Shown here one piece after another: positions 23,684 through 36,923 of a stretch of DNA of 64,000 nucleotides (within the stretch, counting starts at the first letter, position 1; each line of letters starts with the position of its first letter). The notes beneath the pieces were generated by a model, which saw only the letters and a program-made list of their open reading frames with translations, did not search any database and was not told where the DNA came from. Origin of the DNA: Pyronema omphalodes (taxonomy: Eukaryota; Ascomycota; Pezizomycetes; Pezizales; Pyronemataceae); NCBI GenBank assembly GCA_024516155.1, contig JAJJXM010000040.1:372001-436000 (forward strand), read 5' to 3'. The position numbers were made by a program, and so were the translations under genes.

Positions 23684-26600
23684 GGTGTCTATAGGTGATG
23701 TGAGATGACCGTGGAATGGGCTGTGATTGCTGATTTCCGAGGGGATTTTGGGATGGAGATTTTTTCCGTGAGGAAGAGAGAAGGTTTATATAGCTTCTTT
23801 CTTGAAGATGGTTTTGGGAATGGCGTTAGACCCTTGGACAAAACCTCAAACTTTGACTCAATGAGTAGAGTATCTGGCAACTGAAAATATTCTGAGGCTT
23901 CGGATGATGATGTCATGATTGTTTGATGGCGTAAATGTTCTAGAGCAGGAGGTTTTGTCTAGATGTACAGTAATCAGCCACCACTATGCACATACTTGGC
24001 GTGTGAGAACTCGTGAGCCGAACGTGGATATGAATGCGACCCACAATGAACAGTCATGTGATGGCGTTTTAGTAGATGTATGCATGTACACCATAAGTGG
24101 AGCTATGAGCATTTACAAGCAGATTTATATGGACGCTCTTGATCCTCGGAGAGAGGTGTATGTACTGAAGTCTTGGCAGCGGCCAAAGTCTATCCAAAGA
24201 CGGGGGATTGAAGTGCATAAGCAGCAGCATACTCATCCCACACTAGCTTCTCCGGTCACTATGTATCACTATAGCTCATCTTTTCTACTAATGCATAACG
24301 CCATGCATCGCAGTTACATAATCCCTGAAGCCAATTACAGACCCCAAATTCAATCTCGAAACCAAAAACCTAATATCAACTCCTGCCCGCAGACGCTATT
24401 TACAGTAATATGCATTACTGAAATTTTAAAGGACAATTGGGATGGCTGTGTGTAAAACCTAATCTGCAAAGTCTTTGGTACACCATATCGAGGATACCTC
24501 CCAATCTTTCTTTCGACGTATCTCTTTCTCGTTCTTTTCTAATAATGCCAATACACATTTGATACAGCCCGCATTCATTTATCACCGTTGGCTCAGGTAA
24601 CATCTAATCATCCCACACAATTCCGTATCATCCTATCTCCATTGAGAGAACGGAGTCAAAACGGAGCACAGCGTGATTAAGCACGAGTTTACGTATACAA
24701 AACAAATGACCAACTCGATGTCAATTCAAAGATCATGGAATTATGTGCCCGATATTCATCCAATTTCGTAGAAAACATCTTCGTATTCTTCATCTAAAGC
24801 ATACTTTAATCCCAGAACTGACTATCTTCCTTAAAGGCTTCTCTCGGCACAACAATATTAAAGCATGCATTACTACATCGACATCATTCACTGACTTTAT
24901 AAATCTGCCCTATTCAGGATAGAGCTGACAGCGCGGTTGAGATCAAAACTCTTAACTGGATTTAGGGTGTTGGGATTGTCTTGGGGTGCGTTCCTGTTGT
25001 GCGAAATTGGGTTCCACTCAGGAATCACCGTTGGCTTGGGGTCATCTTCGGATACAGTCTTATTGGTAACCAGAATAGCCGTATTCTGGAATTTGGACTT
25101 GAATTGGCCGTGGTAAAGTTGAAACACAAGCAACTAGGTTGGATATGGGGAGGAAGAAAATTATGAGTGACGGAAAAGAAAAATCACAAGCCATCGTGTG
25201 AAACGAGGACCATAGGATAAAGACTGTGATGACGTCGTGAGATTGGCTGCCCAAAAAGTTTATCGCTGCGGAGGCTAATATGAAACAGATGATAGCGAAT
25301 TATCTTAGAAGACTTCTAGAAAGACTATCCGGATTCCGGTGTTGGAAGTTGTACCTTGCATCGCTGTCTTATGCGCATTTTCGGCGTGCACTTGAATGGA
25401 CGCCGGTGTCAAGGAATGGAAAATACACCTACATATGAAAGCCATCATCATGCCTCCATGTATGTATGTAAGCTGAAATTACACTTTCAGGTCTCTTTAT
25501 TAATGCGAGTGATGATCTTCCCCAGGAAACGGCGTACTCGTGCCGCCTTGGCACGAGTATAGCAAACTACGTATCGGGGGTCATGCATTCATAGAATTGC
25601 ACTCGAATGATCGACCCGGTAATACCTCTTTCTAACATTTTTACTCGAATTTTGAATTCTAACCACACAACAATACAGAAATTAATGAGAATAATAAAAT
25701 AATATATATCTTGTACATGGCACAGAGAGTCGCCCGCGTAATTCGGTATTGTGTACGCATGGTTTGAGGTCCGTATCAGAGCGTCATGCCGTTAGAGGTT
25801 TTCCATTACAGTCCATATGGTGTTATTTAACCGTGCAACTCCTGTAGCACTTTTGAATAAGTATCTCTCTTTATCAGTGATAATACTGCCAAAATAGGAT
25901 TTTCTTGCACAGTGAAAAGGCGACGTCATGCAATATGGAGGACCGCCATTTGTTCATACATACCATATAAACCCGCTTGTGCCCCTTGTGGATCATACAG
26001 TACTTGCAGCACGAGAATATCTAACATATTGAAAGACAATGATATACCAGCCGTTTAATATACAATTTAACAGTGATCCGACAATGTTTCAGTCGCCGTG
26101 GATGCATAATTGCCGTTTATTTGCTTCTTTGGTTGGCATTTCCGTATGTTTTCGCTATGCACGAGCACGGGTTAGAAGCAGACTCACAAGATACTATAAG
26201 CTGTGGCCATGAGATACAACAGGTACCGTGCTTCAGGCTTCCGCACCACATCGCATCTCAGTATCCCATACTCCACCTCGACAAAACACAGAACAGCCCC
26301 CTCAGTCACACGCAATTTTGGTCACATTTCACGGCAACCACCGACTATTAAAATATTTCTTCAGAAGAATCAGTTACTAATGAGGACGAGAATTTTGCAT
26401 CTGCGGAACGAAGCAATGATATTCCATCGGAAGAATTCATAATCTCTCCTGCTCACGAAACTATATCGCCAATGGGATCAGTTGCCAATGAGATTAATGA
26501 GAATGATACATAAGAATAGCAGCTGAGCAATATGCCATTGCAAGAATCAATAGTATTTCTGCTGTAATGCACCTAAGTCCAAGTGACTAGGTCGTGGATA

Positions 26601-28505
26601 TGGAGGTACTACTAGTATATTTATGTGCTGGAGCTGTGGAGGCTTAGATTGTCACTGACAACATCGTAGACCTGTTCCACCTCCACCTTTTCTCTTGTTT
26701 TGACCCTTGATACCTCCCTCCTCACAGAAGAATGTTTTCAAAATCAGAATCAATTGAATTGTAAAAGATGGTTGTATGATTACTGACTTTTTTTCCATCA
26801 TAGGTTGTAGACCTGAGACATTGTTTGTACTGCCATAAAACTTACAATGAGGCCTACAATCATGGTTGCTAGATTCCGCACTTTGGAGATTCAAAAGTGG
26901 TGTTGGGCCCAGGCGGAGAATTCGTCAATTCTATTAACTAATGGACTTGCTGTCTTAAACTCGCTTCAATTGACAATTATGCTGGGACTTACTGTTACGA
27001 AGAACGCCATCATGATTGTTTGTTATAGTTCAACTGCGACTCTGTTAACATGTACGAAGGAAAGCCCCCTAGCTGGTGGAATTTCGTGGAGGGGAGAATG
27101 AGAGAAGAAAGTTTACGTATGCACAGTACATCTTGTAAAATAAAAGAATGCATGTGAAACACGAGTGGAGTTGATATGGGAAAACTCGAATCTCTATGAT
27201 TTGTTGAAATTTACCTGGTGCCAAATGCATAGAAGAAACTAGATTACCTATGGGTTTCAAGCACCCAAAACTGATTTCAATGACTGTAATTTTCATGGTT
27301 TTTTTCTCCAAGGTTTGGACAGCAGAATAATTTGGATTAACCAGAAGTAGTATGCAATGGAATTATAATAAATTACTATGGATAGTGCCTCATGTTATAT
27401 CGACCACGAAGAATCTCTATAATTATGAAAAAGAGAAGCCCCGCGCAAGGTTGGGAAATTTCTGCGAGGAAATGAATGAGGGAAGAAATGCAGGAAGTTC
27501 TGGAAAGGATGAGATTAAGGGGCATTCTGGGAATAAGGTTGATGGGTCTCATATGCTCTCTACATACGCTACATACGGTGCCCCATATTCTCAGTGATAA
27601 TTTATGAGTGCCAGTACAGCACATATGTATAGATCGGCGCTTAGTCTTTAGTCTTAGTCCATCGTCGTCGGACAGGGCTGGGCCGCTCGTTGCTGGGATG
27701 TATTTAAGTCGCTCCCGAAGTCCGAAGTCCGTGCACGAGAACCATAGCCAGCCAGAACCAAAACACATCCGAGACCATTTTCGGCTGTAGTTCCATGGTT
27801 CCACGGTAGTATCCGGAATGCGGGGGACCCGAGAATTAAGATGTCTTGTATCCCTTTCTTTTTTTTTTTAACTTCGGCCGCATTCCATCCGCGCGCGATG
27901 ATAGAATTACCAGGGTTCCAGAACTTCAGTAGAAGCATATGTAGCGGGAATATATCGAGCCGGCCCTGGGATCAGACCCTTCTGGTCAGGTGGAATCAAA
28001 TTACGGATTGACCGGAGGCTGGTTGATGGGGCGTTGGAGGTCAATGTACATTGTAAACCATGGTTCAGTGATGTTTGGACCGCGGCGACGAGTGATGAGG
28101 CGTGGAGATCTGCTCGTAAATGTAGAATAGATGAAACAGAGGCTAGTATTTATTTAGGATCGTATGTCCTGTCAATCTGGGCTTTGGGCTCCCAGGGTTC
28201 GCCAAGGGAGCTTATTATGCGAATGGATACCTCCAAGGATTTACTACCGAACCACGATCCGTCAGATTTGTATCAAAAAGATGAACTATTAACTCTATAC
28301 ATTAAAGCTACACTACGAAGCTTAGGCAGAATATGTACTTGAAGTACATGTAGTATATACAAAGAAGGGACTCCGATTTATCTCCCAGCACTAAGACGCC
28401 AATTTATCAAACAAAACCAATCCAAAATGACAATTCACCTGAAACTCCAAAGAAAAGAAAGAAAAAAAAAACGTCCTAGAGAAGTATACGAAAAAAGAAC
28501 AGCAT
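23684..28505. other. 4.8-kb gene-poor region with possible relics
   Basis: No confident gene. Two stretches look faintly coding: 25133-24897 on the minus strand (79 codons after a possible acceptor CCTAG, ending FDLNRAVSSILNRADL) and 26073-26511 on the plus strand (hydrophobic start, an in-frame TAA at 26349, then an open acidic stretch with the same reading frame). Neither has a supported start codon or full intron set, so they may be decayed genes or chance. Confidence 0.4.
23785..23792 (-). promoter_or_regulatory. TATA box of the secreted-protein gene
   Basis: TATATAAA on the minus strand, about 105 bp before the start codon at 23683. Position and sequence fit a TATA-driven, regulated fungal promoter. 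Confidence 0.55.
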
Positions 28506-29713
28506 CTACTGCCACATCTTCGACCATCTACGAGGGCTACGAGCTCGTTTGAGGTCTGGGCTTTTCCCTTGGTCCTCCGGCGAATCTCTTAAATGATCAT
28601 TCGCAAATGCCGGGTGTAAATTAAGCGGGGGAGGTCTCGGACGGGTTGACACCGCCTTTGAAACATGAGTAGTCAGCCACGCCAGAGGGCTCGGACTCCT
28701 AGGAGCAGGGGGGGTTGACATCCGTTTGCTGTTTGGTGTGGGTGGTGTGAGTTCTCCGAGCTTTTCCATGTCCAATTTCGTTGCTGGATTCTCGTACCAA
28801 TCCTGTGTCATGTTCTCGCGAGACATGCTTCCAGGATCGGCCTTGTATCGTTGAATAAAACTAGGAGGTCGGAATCCGCTGTATCCGTCATCAGAGGTAA
28901 AACTGCCGGTTCGTAGTACTCCAAGCATCGTGTGTCGTTGTGGTCGTCGAGGAACAAAGTCTTTGTCAAGGTCGACTTCCTCCGGCTCGGGAGTTGGTGG
29001 GAACTCCGGAGTAACAGGTATGTTCTCTGGGTATTCGTCAAGAGAACTGACGCTTTCTATCCGGCAGGACATTGGTTGGGCAATGTATATAGTCTCGATA
29101 ACCTCTTTTCCATAATCCTCATTGGAATGATCGTTCTGAGGAACCACAAGCTCTGGTAAGGTACTGCAGTCATCGATAACTGTTCCATCCCACTGTGTCT
29201 CTGTAGCTGTACTTTCGCATTCGGAGTATGTGTCAGAGTCACGAGTAACGCAGTCCTCATATGTTGATGCAGTAACTACGGTGGTTTCGGTGCCCGTGCA
29301 AGACTCGGATTGGTAGGTCATCCACTCATCCTCATCTTCGACGTGGATCTTGGGCTCCTCGTCATAATTGGAAGATATCGAAATGTTGTCTTTGAAGTTG
29401 CTCCAGTTTGTCTCTTCGTTAAAGGCATCTGTGACGCAAGACTGTGGGGAAGGATCAAAGGTAGAATCGGACTCAGGTGGTGTCAACCTAATGATGCCAT
29501 CTGCAGTTTCCGCCAACACGGTCGGATCTTCAGACGTCTTCGGAGAAGCTGGAGAAAATCATAATCAGTTATCAGGTTTGCTGATACTACATTTCTAAAC
29601 TTACAGTTTGTTCGTAGCTGACCAAGACCCAAGAACCGGCTGCTTCTCTTGCCAGTGGAACTGATTTTACGAGCAAGCGTCGGGAAGCTGATCGAAGGAA
29701 TAACACTCGTCAT
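28506..29713 (-). CDS. Disordered orphan protein, acidic and Ser/Thr/Pro-rich
   Basis: Exons 29713-29605 and 29548-28506 encode 383 aa. The 56-bp intron has donor GTAAGT, branch AACTGAT and acceptor CTCCAG, and the phase is kept. The N-terminus (MTSVIPSISFPTLARKIS) is basic and Ser-rich. The centre is acidic (EEPKIHVEDEDEWMTYQSES) with clusters of Thr, Ser, Glu and Asp. The C-terminal third has proline motifs such as TPEFPPTPEPEE, ELTPPTPNSKR and PPAPRSPSPLAW, resembling sites for proline-directed kinases or SH3 domains. It ends in a basic patch (KRARSPRRWSKMWQ). No membrane span, signal peptide or known domain was seen. The composition suggests a regulatory or scaffold protein; function is unknown. 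Confidence 0.7.
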
Positions 29714-32700
29714 TTTGCCACCGGAAACCGTTTAATCTATGAGTATCGAGTTTGTTGACAGTTGCAGACGTCGAAACAGATAAACGAGTTGTCGAGAATG
29801 GTTCCTTACTACCAGTGTTGCTTCGAGAAGAATATCAGAACGGCATGGGTGCCGAGTGGGGAGGGGGACCCTAAAGTTCTTATGTACTGGATCATCCAGA
29901 AATACGGTGAAAACAAAGGACGCTCATCTTGCCTACACCATTTGTAGAAAACGTTCCGTTTAAGTGTCGATGCAGATTGGCTAGGAGAGATTGGATCTAA
30001 TCCCTGGTGAGACACCCAGACACCAATTAACGTTGCGCAAACCCGGACTTCACGTGGACAGCAGCCACAATTTTCCTGGGTCGGTGCACCCTTTGCGACG
30101 GCATGTAGCTGTAATGTATAGCACCGTATTAATTTGTCTAAATGTTTCAAGAGCGCAATTGGTTACCATGGAAGCTTGTGAAGTCCGTAACGCTTCTCTG
30201 CCCATGAGAAGCTGATGATTTTCGAGCTGACCCCGAGTTCACCTAGTACCCCTTTTTTGCCGTTAATTACATGGTGATGAACCGAGGGAACAAGGCGGGA
30301 ACCTTCATTAATATACCTCACTTGGTACCCTCCATGATATCCGACAAGAAGTGGACCTTCAGGAGAATGACAGGAAAGACCTATTACCATACACGCGGCG
30401 GTGCGCACTCACCAAAATGCTGGCTGTGATCGACTCCAACTCGAACAATTGCATGCATGTGCATGGGCCCGGCGGGGGCCCCCATCAAATGAGATGTTTA
30501 AGGGCCTAAAATATCCTTGCCTTACGGTAGCGTGTATTCCTCATTCCCTGGGCATCTTCCAGAAGAAACAATACGCGAGAAACATATGGTGGATGACACC
30601 ATAAACCGACCGGTGGGGCAAAAATGGGACAACTTTTGGTCGCCATGACAGGGATTCGACAGGGATAAAATTGGTGCCGAGTGACACTCGAAGATTCAGA
30701 ATTTTTCTCATACCATGGTAACCACGGTAACCACGGTAACCAGGCCGCAATGTACTCCTGCCTGAATTGATTACATAATAATTTCCTAGCGCGGAATGAC
30801 CATGCCCCGAGCTATCTGTGAGCTTAGTCATGGCATGTAACCAATCAAATGTGATTTCATGCTGCATCTTGGCACATCTTGGCGTGCCAAGCACTGGGAC
30901 AACTTTTTCCCGCCCATACAAAATACAGGGGTTTTTAACACACTTCAGTTCATTCATCTCTGCCGCAAATTAATTTTTGGCGCTGGTGAATTATTCTTCA
31001 CGAGTGCCATTTTCATCCTCCGGCGAGTAAATTCCCATTTGCGTTGTTGTGGTGGTGTTGAAGCTCGCTGAAGTTTGATGTAAATTTTCGTTCGTGCGCG
31101 GTGCATTTATCGTGTCATCCACCATATTTCCCAGATCAGTTGAAAGTCTGTCAGGGGCGGGTTGATATGTAAATAAGTCACTTATCGATCGTGGTCTCCG
31201 GTAACATTGCGACTTAATTATTTAAGCAGCGGCCAGCCCTATGCAACGACCGAATACCACGATATGATCCCCCCGCTGTCGGGCCGTCATAATAAAAAAT
31301 CGTGCTATAGCACCCATAAATACAGGAAATGTCAATCTCGGAGCTGGCAGTGCGTCTGTTACCCCGCAGTCAAAGTCACCGGGACGTGGGTTGTGGGTTG
31401 GGTTCTTCACCGACATGCAGACAGGTTGATAACATAGCACGTTTTATGCATCTACAGTGATAACTAGCTGCATAGTGGTACTAGAGTTCGACTCTCCAAA
31501 AGTAAGATGTCCCCAAAGGCGCCGTCTGTCCGACTATGATGGCTGATGTTGAACAACGCTCCCAGTAATTGTGGGTAACTGTTAACGCCTGAAGCGAAGA
31601 GAGAAAAAGCTTTGCTGTAGTTAGTATTGTTGAACCCCATCGAGTTCAACCCGTTTTATTTACTCATGTCCATATGGAGTTACTCAGTATAATTTCCTTC
31701 TATGCAACCAGCAAAGTAAACAAACCTCGGCATCTCCGGTAACAAGAACCCGAGAACACAGGGCACATAGTTGGCAGGCCTGACGCGTCATAGGCCGTAA
31801 TTGTCAAGTGCAATCAGCGAAGCCGCTTCCGCCGAACTCCACAGATGTTGGTGTTGCCGTTGGAATATTCCGGGGGTGGCCTTGTGGTGATTATGACAAT
31901 CGTTAACGAAAATAAAGATTGTGATTATGTAATGCAAGTTGCAGTGACTACTAATGCACCAGCCACACGTTACTGTCTCAGTGTCGCTGAATACCTCTGA
32001 TACGAGTATAATCATGCATCATAAAATAACATAAAAAGCCTTCAGCTAAAGAGGATACCCGTATGATGGTATGTATTAAAGCCTGGGTTAACCATAAATC
32101 CCCACACAGTATACTCAATAGTAAGCAAATAACATTCTCTCAAAGTGAAATTTCTCCAAAAGAGCACAGTCAAACATCCCGTCGTATATTCAAGAACCTC
32201 TTTTCCCTCCTCCCTGCTGGATCCTATATACATATACCATTAACACCATAACTAACCATCTCACCTTCACCACAAAACTACACAAATAATAGCCAGTACA
32301 TTCTTTGAACTATCATCAATGATATTCCGGGAGGAGGGGGTGGGGGAGCATGTTACATGATGACTCAATCCAAGTTTGAAGTTTATACAGAAGTGGCCTG
32401 AATATCAATTTGATTCGGCTTTTTTTTTTTTACGGTTTATAAAGGCTGATAATAAGGTAATCTAAAATACCTTCCCTGTTAGGATTATCAGGAATAATAG
32501 TGTCTAAATTGCATTAGGAATATATGGATACTATCGTAAGTTTACATGTTGATTAGTATTGTGGTAGATGGTATTGATTGATGGTGTATGTACCTTGTCA
32601 TCATATGTGCAGAAAAAAGCATTATTGTATATGTCAAAGAATATCAGTTTTACTAGGTACATACATAATTATGTATCAGATCTTAGCTGCATTATATAAA

Positions 32701-32846
32701 ACCATTAAAGCAGTATATATAGAGGCACCATTTCCACCCGCCTCAACATCAATGACAGCCGTGAGAACGAGCCGAAAGTTGTACATATGCAATCAACACA
32801 CTAATTTAATTGGGGTATATATGGCACGGTACACGGCTAAGTATAA
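29714..32846. other. Intergenic region, no gene seen
   Basis: Contains three copies of GGTAACCACGGTAACC-type units (30717-30742) and a 22-bp inverted repeat (30584-30605 and 31106-31127, described in the findings). ORFs are short and without motifs. Confidence 0.5.
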
Positions 32847-32931
32847 TCCGTTATGGTGTAGTGGCTAGCATCGGCCGCTCTCATGCAGAGCATTAATCCG
32901 GCCAGACCGGGGTTCAATTCCCCGTAACGGA
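32847..32931 (+). tRNA. tRNA-Glu(CTC) with intron
   Basis: The 85-nt gene folds fully: acceptor TCCGTTA pairs with TAACGGA, the D arm is GTGT/GCAT, anticodon stem GGCCG pairs with CGGCC, and T arm CGGGG-TTCAATT-CCCCG. The loop CTCTCA places anticodon CTC, and about 14 nt (TGCAGAGCATTAAT) are an intron just 3' of position 37. Internal boxes TGGTGTAGTGG and GGTTCAATTCC are present. The T run after it ends Pol III transcription. The CCA end is not encoded, as usual in eukaryotes. Confidence 0.95.
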
Positions 32932-32936
32932 ATATC

Positions 32937-32943
32937 TTTTTTT
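32937..32943 (+). terminator. Pol III terminator of tRNA-Glu
   Basis: Seven T residues begin six bases after the mature tRNA end. Confidence 0.85.
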
Positions 32944-33714
32944 CTTTTGCTTATTTTTTGCCAACTCTAAACTCTGCCGACGTCGTTATGCTATCGTGCG
33001 CTTTTTCACCTAATGGGATTAGAGTTGATTCTTGAATTCTGCTGTGCCGAGGGGAGGGAGTCGTCATCCATGAAGAGTTTATACAGTCTAAAGTATGTTT
33101 TGTATGTCTTGTGTCTTGTATATTGAACCACGATAACAAATCCCGTTTTGTTTGGTGTTGTGATGTAAACACCACTAGGTTTTTGTACGCAGTGTTAATG
33201 GGATAGTGATATCATCAACCCCAGCCTCAAGATATTATTTTGCAGGATCCAGCTTTATGGGGTGGAGTTAAGATTAGTGGTAGTTGGCTGGGGATGCTCG
33301 TGGATATAAGTTGTGAATGATTGGCTTTAGAAGGAGAATATATTAGGATGGGACTCATTCGACAGTCATCAAGCTGAGCTGCCAGAACGATATACGTAGC
33401 CATTGGCCAAAGACTGTCTTGTAAAGTGGCAACATGACCCAGCTGGTGACGACTGATATTTGCGAGGAGTTCGGGGTTATGGTTAGAGTTGAGGACATGG
33501 TTAGAGTTGAGGACATGGTATTGGGCAAAATATGACTTAACTTTGCAGTATTTCATTAATTTACCCTGAACTAAATCAATAAAATGATTGAACAACAAAT
33601 GGTATCATCATTCTCCCTCCCCTCCTCTGCCCCCGGCCCGTTTCCCATCAGGCCCTTCTCCAGTTCCTCATCCCTCAAGTATTAACCTCACAGCCTCTCA
33701 TTCGCCTACTCCGC
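32944..33714. other. Intergenic, no gene seen
   Basis: Between the tRNA and the YVC1 stop codon. One short direct repeat (GAGTTGAGGACATGGTT, twice near 33485-33520). No coding signal. Confidence 0.5.
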
Positions 33715-35839
33715 TTAGTTACTCTCCTCACTCTCCGTCAACCCCTCAATCTCCTGGGGCGACAACAAATCTTCCACCTCCTCCCTTTCCTGTCTCTGCT
33801 CCAACACAATCTTCTTAAGTTCTTCAACCTCCTTCTGAAGCTGGCGAACCATCTGACAAGCCTTGTCTTCCTCTACATCCGGTACTGTGTCAAGCACCTT
33901 CTTGTTCCATCCCTCTCGCTCCATATCCAACTCCCCTTGGAGTTCCTCCCATTCCTCAGTCTCATCATCATCGGCCTCACCCTTGGCCCTGTTTGCTGCT
34001 ACCCTCTTTGCCTCTCTAGACTCCACGAAGGCAATCAAGACCATAAACGGAGAGTAGACAACTCCCATAACCTTGTCATTCAACCAAGAATAAGTCTTCT
34101 TATTCATCCACCATTCGAAGGGGATAATCAACCCAAAGATTTCAATCAAATTAAAAGGGGGTAAAAAGACATTCTCATCCGGAGCTCTAACAAACTGGAG
34201 GGTCTTATGAGCGAAGAGGGCGAGGTATTCGTCAATAGCATTCTCGGTGATATCACTGTAAGCCTGTCCATACAACGCAATAAGGATGTTGAGTAGAATA
34301 ACCATGACGATAAACGTAAACATGTAGTAAAGAATCTGTCCAAACGGATGGCCGAAATTATCGAATCCGTCAAACTCCGGAGATCCTAAGATGGCGCGAA
34401 CCATCGCTTCCATTACGAACCAGATATCGTCGCGTACTGTGTCTGCATTGTCCAGTCCGATGAATCCTTGCATGAAGCCGATGATAACGACGATCAAAAG
34501 CGCAAAGAAGATCATGGATTCGAACATCATGACTTTGAGGACTACTAACATGGCGCCGAAGAATCGGATGGAGTCTAGGTAAAGTAGCATGCGACTCCAG
34601 ATCATGGGAGCGACACAGGCAAGGAAGTTGTAGGAAATGATGTTGTAGTGCTTGCGTTGTTCGGTGTCTTCGCCATGGGTAAGGGCGGCCATGCGAAGGC
34701 CGAAGGAGATGCAGAGAATGCCGTATAGAAAAAGATTGAAAACGTTCCAAAAGCTGAGGTAGAAGATACCCACTTTACGGAGTTTTGAAAATTCGTCGGC
34801 AATGAAGGACAGAGTCATTACGTAGAGGAGTCCTTCTTCGACATCGATACCTCCATGAGCGTTGCTATGTTTCCGTAAGCAGGAGAATGGCTTATGGAAG
34901 GTAGATGGGACTTACACAGTATTAATAGCGATGGTATACAGGATCAAATAAATTAGAGAGACCAAAATTTGAAACAAATTCTGGTACCTAGGAGCTCGGA
35001 TACGGTCATGATCAAAATGTACCCACCAGCTCTTGTTCGCCATTTCCTTGTAGCTAACGAATTGCATAGGATCATTGACATCCTGCGCAACCCATCCTTT
35101 CCAGAGATACTGGATGCACTTTTGGAAGCCGGAAGAGCCAATGACTCTTGTAGCATGCAAATCGACAGCTTTCTCAATGACATTGCTGGGAGGCGATTCC
35201 TTTCCGTTCTTCAGGATTGAGAACCGTTTTAGAAGAACCTCCTGGAAAAGATAGTCATGGTCTTCATATGACTCAATAATTGCCTTTGCAATAACTTGAC
35301 AAGCTTCCGCGCGGAGGTTGTTCAAATCTGTCACCCGTATAATGTCAGCATAGGCCCCATTGGATGTGGTTGAAACTAGAAACCCCACCAGCATCATAAA
35401 GTTCCAACACAGACTGCCGCTTGAACCATCTCAAACAAACGAGTAAACAAAACACAACACAGGCACGGTCTTCATGACCTCCAGCTTCCCGTGCAAGCTG
35501 TACCACGTTCCGAGTGATAATTTCACTGTGGGGACGAGTAATTTGTGTCTCTTTAAGCTCGCAAGGAACGGTTTGTTCAATAAGGTATTTCAAGCGAAGG
35601 GCGACGGCGGTAACTCTGTACAGCAGTTAATACACAACTCATGGCACTCAGAAGTCAATAGCGAAACAAAGGATCACGAGAGGATCTACGATATGCACAC
35701 ACCTCTTGGGAGGAATTGCGGAATGCACATTCTGGTGCAAACGAGTGTGGGTTAGAAGTGAGTGGCGGAAGTCGTCGGCGACATCACGGTCGTTGTTGGG
35801 TCCGGCTGAGAGGCCGAGGAGGGTTCTGAACGACGGCAT
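33715..35839 (-). CDS. YVC1: Vacuolar TRP calcium channel Yvc1 (TRPY1)
   Basis: Four exons (35839-35703, 35615-35389, 35327-34916, 34864-33715) encode 641 aa. The introns are 87, 61 and 51 bp; the second has the weak donor GTGGGG, but the join LELYDA-DLNNLRAEACQ keeps phase and suits the family. Yvc1 releases Ca2+ from the vacuole on stretch, osmotic shock or luminal signals. A cytosolic N-terminal region precedes about six membrane segments (LVSLIYLILYTIAINTV; YLSFWNVFNLFLYGIL; the VLKVMMFESMIFFALLIVVI span). The pore loop SPEFDGFDNFGHPFG is followed by the last helix YMFTFIVMVILLNILIALYG. The cytosolic tail has FLPPFNLIE, then an acidic stretch (GEADDDETEEWEELQGE), a coiled coil (QLQKEVEELKKIVLEQRQER) and an acidic end (GLTESEESN). 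Acidic clusters like this are linked to Ca2+ activation in yeast. Confidence 0.93.
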
Positions 35840-36923
35840 GGCGCTGTGTGCTCAATGCCTGTGTAGATCGGCGAAAGCAAAGCTGGTGCGAAGCTGGTGC
35901 GAAGTGGAAGCAAGCAGCAAAGCAGTCGACTTGGACCCGATGGTGCACGAGAACAGGTAGGGTTCACTCAGTGAAACGAGGGAGGTTGGAGTCGAGAGAA
36001 GCCGTAAACTGCAGTCTCGGATGGCAGAGTTCAGTTCAGCGGTTACAGAGGAGAGGCATGCCCTTCTGTGCTCTATCTCAACCCCTTGCGACTCGTGACG
36101 TCTTTTGCTCTCTGCTTTCCCCAGATCGTCCTGCACGATTGTGCACCAACTCTTGATAGCGAGATGGCTTTGCCAATCAGCACGCTGGCTCTGAGCATCC
36201 TTGATCACTGGGGCCGGAACTTGGTCCGCTATCGAGGGCCAGACGTCGGCTGAAGGCGATTCAGGTTCTTTTGGACGAGACTGAGGCTTCAAATGTGAAG
36301 TTTTTGATGTGGGGTGTGCGGACATTTGCGGTTGCCGATGCCTGTCGAAATCAAAGGTTGTGAACGTCTCAACGCAACTTATGCTTGTGAGATCCATATG
36401 GACTTCAAGAGGGCGGTGGAATCGCCATCGAAGCACCTCGAAGAGTATTGACACCTCTTGAGCTTTAGGGGTATGTCAGGATAATTAGTGATCATTGATC
36501 GTAAGGATTGGAAGTCGATATTTTCAAAGGTAGAAGACGCGGTGGAGCTTTGAAGTTATTTGTGGTTGACATCCGATGCTGCATTCGCTTCGGTATGATG
36601 TACGATGAGCTGACGTCATTTGCAAAATAAACAACCCGTAAGGTGATGTTTCACATCTAGAAGCACATTTTACTCATCCCTCCAGCTGAATAATCGAGGG
36701 GAAATATTTTGCACGGAGATTGGAGTTCTATTTTTCTGGAATCATTCGGAGAGAAACGGAGTATTATGCACTGCCACATCTGGGAAACGGGGGCATTACT
36801 TGCATTACCAACGCCGATAATACGCCGCTTCGAAACCATAGTCTACGTCTATGATTCTTTTCAATAAATTCTGATATACTACACTCCAAACAAACTCTAC
36901 GTAATAAGCATTAATTATTCCCA
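35840..36923. other. Region between YVC1 and END3, no gene supported
   Basis: Holds the YVC1 promoter and 5' leader and the END3 3' flank. A 200-codon minus-strand ORF (35852-36454) has no domain, abuts the YVC1 start on the same strand and is probably chance or leader sequence. A TGACGT site lies near 36098. Confidence 0.45.

Noticed and set aside
23919..24455. 178-codon plus-strand ORF
   Set aside because: Begins with TTG rather than ATG, has no domain, signal or splice signals, and composition looks non-coding.
24897..25133. 79-codon minus-strand stretch with coding-like ending
   Set aside because: An acceptor-like CCTAG precedes it, but I could not find a matching upstream exon or ATG.
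26073..26511. Possible secreted protein with hydrophobic start and acidic second half
   Set aside because: The frame begins at GTG without an ATG before the hydrophobic part, has a TAA at 26349, and no canonical intron joins the two halves in phase. It could be a decayed gene.
35852..36454. 200-codon minus-strand ORF upstream of YVC1
   Set aside because: No motif; it overlaps the YVC1 leader region on the same strand and nothing joins it to the channel protein.
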